Positions 8,165 through 10,946 of a stretch of 10,946 nucleotides of DNA are shown here, in pieces. Under the pieces are notes generated by a model. That model did no database searches, was not told the DNA's origin, and saw only the letters and a list, made by a program, of their open reading frames with translations. Every line of letters begins with the position of its first letter. Positions within the stretch are counted from its first letter, which is position 1. Origin of the DNA: Candidatus Caccocola faecipullorum (lineage in GTDB: Bacteria; Synergistota; Synergistia; Synergistales; Synergistaceae); contig DVKA01000095.1 in assembly GCA_018716365.1 (NCBI GenBank), positions 1-10,946 of the forward strand, in the 5' to 3' direction. Position numbers and translations under genes: made by a program.

Positions 8165-8779
8165 ATGGTTCTCAAAAACAAACTGGGCATAGACGACCCG
8201 TCGGAGCTCGCGCGCGAGGAAGAGCGCATGAGCAAGACGAAGGCCGCCGCGCTCTTCAAATCAGGGCTGCCCGGCAGCCTTGAGGCTGGGACGTTCGCAA
8301 GCCTCGCCGCGATACACGAATATCTATTCGGCGAGGTTTACGAGTTCGCCCGCAGAATCCGCTCCGTGAACATTGCAAAGGGCGGCTTCCGCTTCGCCTC
8401 GGCGCTCTATCTCGAAGAGGCGCTGCGCCGCGTCGAACTGATGCCGCAGTCGAACTTCGACGAAATCATAGAAAAATACGTGGAGATGAACATCGCGCAT
8501 CCCTTCATGGAGGGCAACGGCCGCAGCATGAGGATATGGCTCGACATGATTTTAGGGAAAGAACTAAAAATGTCAGTAGACTGGAGCCGCGTGGACAAAG
8601 ACGACTACCTTCTGGCTATGGAGCGCAGCCCGATAAAGGACGTTGAAATCAAGACTCTGCTCAAGGCCGCGCTGACCGACAAAATCGACGACGCGGATAC
8701 CTACATGAAGGGCGTCGACGCAAGCTACAGCTACGAGGGATACTGCGCGTACAGGACGCGTGATTTAAGCGGGGATTAG
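8165..8779 (+). CDS. fic: Class III Fic-domain protein (AMP-transferase) with self-inhibitory C-terminus
   Basis: Fic proteins usually transfer AMP from ATP to a hydroxyl side chain of a target protein; several bacterial ones act as toxins, for example by modifying DNA gyrase. The 204-aa product contains the full catalytic motif HPFMEGNGR at 112-120 (His112, Glu116, Asn118, Arg120), so it should be active. Near the C-terminus SYSYEG places Ser187 and Glu191 in the (S/T)xxxE(G/N) inhibitory motif, the class III arrangement known from Neisseria meningitidis NmFic. The resemblance to NmFic as I recall it runs through most of the protein, including RSVNIAKGGFRFA and AMERSPIKDVEIK. GGGAGG at 8152-8157 lies 7 nt before the ATG. 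It sits 93 nt after cas2, where an I-C array leader is normally found, and 3 nt before a CRISPR-like element. The target protein cannot be read from the sequence. Confidence 0.92.
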   Translation: MVLKNKLGIDDPSELAREEERMSKTKAAALFKSGLPGSLEAGTFASLAAIHEYLFGEVYEFARRIRSVNIAKGGFRFASALYLEEALRRVELMPQSNFDEIIEKYVEMNIAHPFMEGNGRSMRIWLDMILGKELKMSVDWSRVDKDDYLLAMERSPIKDVEIKTLLKAALTDKIDDADTYMKGVDASYSYEGYCAYRTRDLSGD

Positions 8780-8782
8780 AGA

Positions 8783-8880
8783 TTTCGCCGCGGCGCGGCG
8801 GTGCGAGTTGAAACTGCGGACACGGTAAACACGAGGTAAAGTATTCATGTCGTCCGCGGTCTGCGGACGTGAGTTGCAAC
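8783..8880 (+). CRISPR. Degenerate two-repeat, one-spacer CRISPR-like element
   Basis: Two 32-nt units at 8783-8814 and 8849-8880 flank a 34-nt non-repeated segment (8815-8848). This 66-nt period is what I expect of type I-C arrays. Both units end in nearly the same 3' handle, GAGTTGAAAC and GAGTTGCAAC. Both have a GC-rich stem-loop just before it: CGCCGC/GCGGCG with a 3-nt loop in the first, CGTCCGC/GCGGACG with a 5-nt loop in the second. Compared base by base, the units agree at 19 of 32 positions, far less than repeats of a live array, so they are degenerate or specialised. The second unit has an 11-nt tail after its stem, as I expect of I-C repeats. I find no third unit at the expected distance on either side and no leader. 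Chance resemblance of two GC-rich palindromes cannot be excluded. Confidence 0.55.
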
Positions 8881-8890
8881 GGTTATCAGG

Positions 8891-8918
8891 AACGGTGCGC
8901 CGATTACCGTTATTTTCC
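8891..8918 (+). other. Weak hairpin downstream of the CRISPR-like element
   Basis: AACGGT (8891-8896) and ACCGTT (8906-8911) form a 6-bp stem with a 9-nt loop, followed by ATTTTCC. An alternative pairing uses AACGGTTATC at 8878-8887 with GATTACCGTT at 8902-8911 (one mismatch). It may help define the 3' end of a short transcript through the CRISPR-like element. The stem is short and the T run is weak. Confidence 0.3.
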
Positions 8919-8924
8919 ACCGAT

Positions 8925-8970
8925 AAAAAACGAGCATGGCGCGACAACACAGCGCCATGCTCTTGTTTTT
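8925..8970. terminator. Bidirectional rho-independent terminator between fic and the dehydrogenase gene
   Basis: GAGCATGGCGC (8932-8942) pairs perfectly with GCGCCATGCTC (8952-8962) around a 9-nt loop. On the + strand the stem is followed by TTGTTTTT; on the - strand it is followed by GTTTTTT. It can therefore stop transcripts from the cas/fic side and from the convergent dehydrogenase gene, whose stop codon is at 8989. Confidence 0.88.
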
Positions 8971-8988
8971 CTGTTAAATCCGCGCCGC

Positions 8989-9870
8989 CTACTCCTCCTG
9001 CGGGTCGTACAGACAGTAGAGCGACTGAGTGCCTTTGTCCCCGAATCCGTCTTCGGCGAGTTCTTCGTAGAGTTCGCGCGTGAGCGTGAGCGCGGGAAGG
9101 TCGAGCTCCATTTCGTCGGCGGCCTCTTCGGCGAGCTTCATGTCCTTGATGTAGTGTTTGACGAAGAAGCCAGGCTCGAAGTCGCCTTTGAGGATGCGAG
9201 GGCCGTAGTTCGAAAGGCTCCATGTCGCGGCCGCACCGCCGCCTATCGCCTCTATGAATTCCTTCACGTCGAGGCCGCAGGATTTTGCGAAGGCCATCGC
9301 CTCGCACATTCCCGTCATCGTTCCGGCTATGACTATCTGATTGCCGAGTTTCGCGTTCTGTCCGTCTCCGGCTTTGCCCATGAGCTTTATCGTGCGGCCC
9401 ATCTTTTCAAAGTAGGGCATGGCGGCTTTGAAGTCCTCTTCGTCGCCGCCTGCGAGTATCGTCAGCGTCGCTTCGCGCGCGCCTTTGTCGCCTCCGGTGA
9501 CTGGCGCGTCGAGTATGCCGAGGCCGCGTTTTTTGCCCGCGGCGTATATTTTGCGCGCGAGGCTCGGGCTGGAGGTCGTCATGTCGACGAGCAGCGCGCC
9601 CTCCTGCGCGTTGGCGACGAGGCCGTCCTTGCCGAGGTAGGTTTCCTCGACGTCTTTCGGGTATCCGACTATCGTGAAGACGACGCCGCATTTGCGGGCT
9701 ATCTCGGCGGGCGAATTTTCCCATATCGCACCTTTTTCAATGAGCGCCTCAGCCTTTTCCTTCGTGCGGTTATAGACGTGGACTTCATACCCCGCGTCGA
9801 GCAGGTGGCCTGCCATGCTGCGGCCCATGACGCCTGTCCCTATGAATCCGAGGATTTTCTTGTCAGCCAT
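8989..9870 (-). CDS. NAD(P)-dependent beta-hydroxyacid dehydrogenase (3-hydroxyisobutyrate dehydrogenase / tartronate semialdehyde reductase family)
   Basis: Members oxidise beta-hydroxyacids or reduce the matching semialdehydes with NAD(P) in the cytoplasm. The 293-aa product starts with a Rossmann motif GFIGTGVMG at 8-16, followed by the substrate-loop motif DAPVTGG at 121-127. The proposed catalytic lysine is Lys174 in GQNAKLGNQ, and a KDMKLA segment lies at 242-247. An Asn-Gln after the lysine resembles tartronate semialdehyde reductases more than the Asn-Asn of 3-hydroxyisobutyrate dehydrogenases, but the exact substrate cannot be settled. I chose the ATG at 9870 because GGAG precedes it by 8 nt; an in-frame GTG at 9879 would place that site on top of the start codon. 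It begins 5 nt after the mscS stop and is probably co-transcribed. It ends at a bidirectional terminator. Confidence 0.9.
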   Translation of the reverse strand: MADKKILGFIGTGVMGRSMAGHLLDAGYEVHVYNRTKEKAEALIEKGAIWENSPAEIARKCGVVFTIVGYPKDVEETYLGKDGLVANAQEGALLVDMTTSSPSLARKIYAAGKKRGLGILDAPVTGGDKGAREATLTILAGGDEEDFKAAMPYFEKMGRTIKLMGKAGDGQNAKLGNQIVIAGTMTGMCEAMAFAKSCGLDVKEFIEAIGGGAAATWSLSNYGPRILKGDFEPGFFVKHYIKDMKLAEEAADEMELDLPALTLTRELYEELAEDGFGDKGTQSLYCLYDPQEE

Positions 9871-9875
9871 ATTTA

Positions 9876-10718
9876 TCACTCCGATTTGATGATTTTTTCA
9901 GCTTTTTCCGCGCCGTCGCCGCGCAGCAGCACGTTGAGGTACGGGTAGTTCATCTCGACGCCGTGGGCGGCGTAGGCCTCGGGCACGGCCTCTATTATGT
10001 CGGAATAGAGCTCCCAGTAGTCCTCCGTTTTGCACCAGACGCGCACGGTGTATTCGACGGCCTCTTTGTATCCGCTGACGCGGATGAAGGGCGCTGGATC
10101 GTCGAGGACCTTCGGAAATTTCGCAACGGCTTCACGCAGCGCGCGCTTCACGTCCTCCTGCGGACAGGCGTAGTCCGCGGTGAAAACGAAGTCTACGCGG
10201 CGCGTCCCCTCCTGCGTGTAGTTGATTATCTTCGAGGTTGAGACTTCGTTGTTCGGCACGTAGATTATTTTGTTGTCGGGCGCGGCGAGCTTCGTGTGCA
10301 TGAAGCCTATTTCACGCACGGTGCCGCCGGTGCCTCCGATCTCAACGTAGTCGCCGACCTTGAAGGGCTTGACGGAGAGCAGCATGACGCCGCACGAGGC
10401 GCTGGAGAGCACGTTCTGCAGCGAGAGCGATATGGCCAGGCCAGCGACGCTCAGGAGCGCGACGAACGACGTTATCTGTATGCCTAGCGCGCCTGCGACC
10501 GTCATGAAGAGTATGAAGTATAGGACGATGCGCAGTATCGTAAGTATGAAGCGGTGGAGCGTCCTGTCTATCGCGGATTTTTTGAGCGCGCGGGACAGCG
10601 CGGACATTACGAAGCGTATTATGAGCAGGCCGCATACGAGGTAGAGCAGAGCCGGCAGAAGCGAGGCGAGGGTCACCTGCTGCAGCATGGCGGGAAGTCC
10701 TTCGAGGTTTACGTTCAA
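9876..10718 (-). CDS. mscS: Small-conductance mechanosensitive channel, MscS family
   Basis: MscS channels open under membrane tension to release solutes during osmotic downshock. The 280-aa protein has the compact MscS layout: hydrophobic helices near 18-39 and 58-79, then the pore-lining TM3 with alternating small residues, SVAGLAISLSLQNVLSSASCG at 90-110. The pore is followed by KPFKVGDYVEIGGTGGTV, the beta-domain signature, and YVPNNEVSTSKIINYT. Length is close to that of E. coli MscS. The best start is a TTG at 10718: AAAGGAG lies 8 nt upstream, and the next Met (residue 11) has no comparable site. A sigma70-type promoter precedes it. Its stop lies 5 nt before the dehydrogenase start. 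Confidence 0.93.
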   Translation of the reverse strand: MNVNLEGLPAMLQQVTLASLLPALLYLVCGLLIIRFVMSALSRALKKSAIDRTLHRFILTILRIVLYFILFMTVAGALGIQITSFVALLSVAGLAISLSLQNVLSSASCGVMLLSVKPFKVGDYVEIGGTGGTVREIGFMHTKLAAPDNKIIYVPNNEVSTSKIINYTQEGTRRVDFVFTADYACPQEDVKRALREAVAKFPKVLDDPAPFIRVSGYKEAVEYTVRVWCKTEDYWELYSDIIEAVPEAYAAHGVEMNYPYLNVLLRGDGAEKAEKIIKSE

Positions 10719-10759
10719 AGCTGTCGCTCCTTTCCTCCGCCGGAGCGGATTTCCGTTTC

Positions 10760-10788
10760 ATTGTATATTCAGGCGGCGGCTTTGGCAA
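10760..10788 (-). promoter_or_regulatory. Sigma70-type promoter for mscS and the dehydrogenase gene
   Basis: Read on the - strand, TTGCCA (10788-10783) and TACAAT (10765-10760) are separated by exactly 17 nt and match the -35 and -10 consensus well. Transcription would start near 10753, about 35 nt before the TTG start codon. It lies just downstream of the tRNA terminator, so the channel unit has its own promoter. Confidence 0.7.
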
Positions 10789-10802
10789 CGAGCGGCGGGC
10801 AC

Positions 10803-10833
10803 AAAAAAGCCCGTCCGGTTATCCGAACGGGCT
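10803..10833 (-). terminator. Rho-independent terminator of the tRNA-Asn transcript
   Basis: On the - strand AGCCCGTTCGG (10833-10823) pairs with CCGGACGGGCT (10818-10808), 11 bp with one G-U pair and a 4-nt loop, ending in a run of T (10808-10803). It starts 9 nt after the 3' end of the tRNA and insulates it from mscS. Confidence 0.9.
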
Positions 10834-10842
10834 TGAAGAGAC

Positions 10843-10918
10843 TGGCTCCTCGACGAGGACTCGAACCTCGAACCTAGTGGTTAACAGCCACCCGCGCTGC
10901 CGATTGCGCCATCGAGGA
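10843..10918 (-). tRNA. tRNA-Asn (anticodon GTT)
   Basis: The - strand folds into a full 76-nt cloverleaf. The acceptor stem is TCCTCGA with TCGAGGA, then discriminator G and an encoded CCA (10845-10843). The D stem is GCGC/GCGC. The anticodon stem GGTGG/CCACT (one G-U pair) carries the loop CTGTTAA with anticodon GTT. The T stem CGAGG/CCTCG carries the loop TTCGAGT. A terminator follows directly. The 5' flank at 10919-10946 has a short inverted repeat (GTCGA/TCGAC) but no promoter I can identify before the window ends. Confidence 0.97.
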
Positions 10919-10946
10919 ATAGGCTGTCGAAAATCTCGACAAGGGA

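Noticed and set aside
8883..8946. A third CRISPR unit 34 nt after the second
   Set aside because: The expected position (about 8915-8946) holds the A-rich flank and left arm of the terminator, with no GAGTTG handle.
8869..9948. 359-codon open frame on the + strand opposite the dehydrogenase gene
   Set aside because: It mirrors a well-supported dehydrogenase, has low-complexity composition and would have to cross the bidirectional terminator.
10843..10918. tRNA-Asn as an attachment site for an integrated island carrying the cas locus
   Set aside because: I found no second copy of the tRNA 3' end in the window and no integrase gene; the mscS-dehydrogenase unit between them looks like backbone.
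10924..10941. Promoter or second tRNA upstream of tRNA-Asn
   Set aside because: Only a 5-bp inverted repeat is visible before the window ends; no -10/-35 pair or cloverleaf part can be supported.

Overview
The window is a complete type I-C CRISPR-Cas operon followed by a Fic-domain gene on the + strand. A two-gene metabolic/membrane unit and an asparagine tRNA converge on it from the - strand. The DNA is bacterial: Shine-Dalgarno sites precede most genes, rho-independent terminators are present, and the genes are tightly packed. GC is fairly high and uneven, with frequent ATA (Ile) and AGG (Arg) codons. A Synergistota-like anaerobe such as Cloacibacillus would fit, but that is an impression from codon style and gene content, not a demonstrated assignment.

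Positions 1-8071 hold the cas operon in the canonical I-C order: cas3, cas5c, cas8c, cas7c, cas4, cas1, cas2. A good extended -10 box lies at the left edge. All catalytic motifs I looked for are intact: the Cas3 HD nuclease and helicase motifs, the Cas5c Tyr/Lys-His triad, the Cas4 cysteines and nuclease residues, and the Cas1 Glu/His/Asp-Glu set. As usual for I-C there is no cas6, because Cas5c processes the crRNA. A strong ribosome-binding site inside the 3' part of cas8c marks the separately translated small subunit Cas11c.

Positions 8072-8988 are the most interesting part. No ordinary CRISPR array follows cas2. Its place is taken by a class III Fic gene (AMP-transferase with a C-terminal self-inhibitory helix). 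Three bases after the fic stop codon lies what looks like a degenerate mini-CRISPR: two diverged 32-nt repeats around one 34-nt spacer, each with a GC-rich stem-loop and a GAGTTG[A/C]AAC 3' handle. This could be the last remnant of a lost array. It could also be a CRISPR-like RNA that lets the I-C complex control the neighbouring Fic gene, by analogy with CreTA modules; that second reading is a hypothesis. A near-perfect bidirectional terminator closes the region.

Positions 8989-10946 (- strand) carry the tRNA-Asn(GTT) with its own terminator, then a clear sigma70-type promoter driving a small MscS-type mechanosensitive channel. A beta-hydroxyacid dehydrogenase starts 5 nt after the channel stop and is probably co-transcribed. 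This part looks like ordinary chromosomal backbone. No stretch longer than 300 bases lacks a gene.
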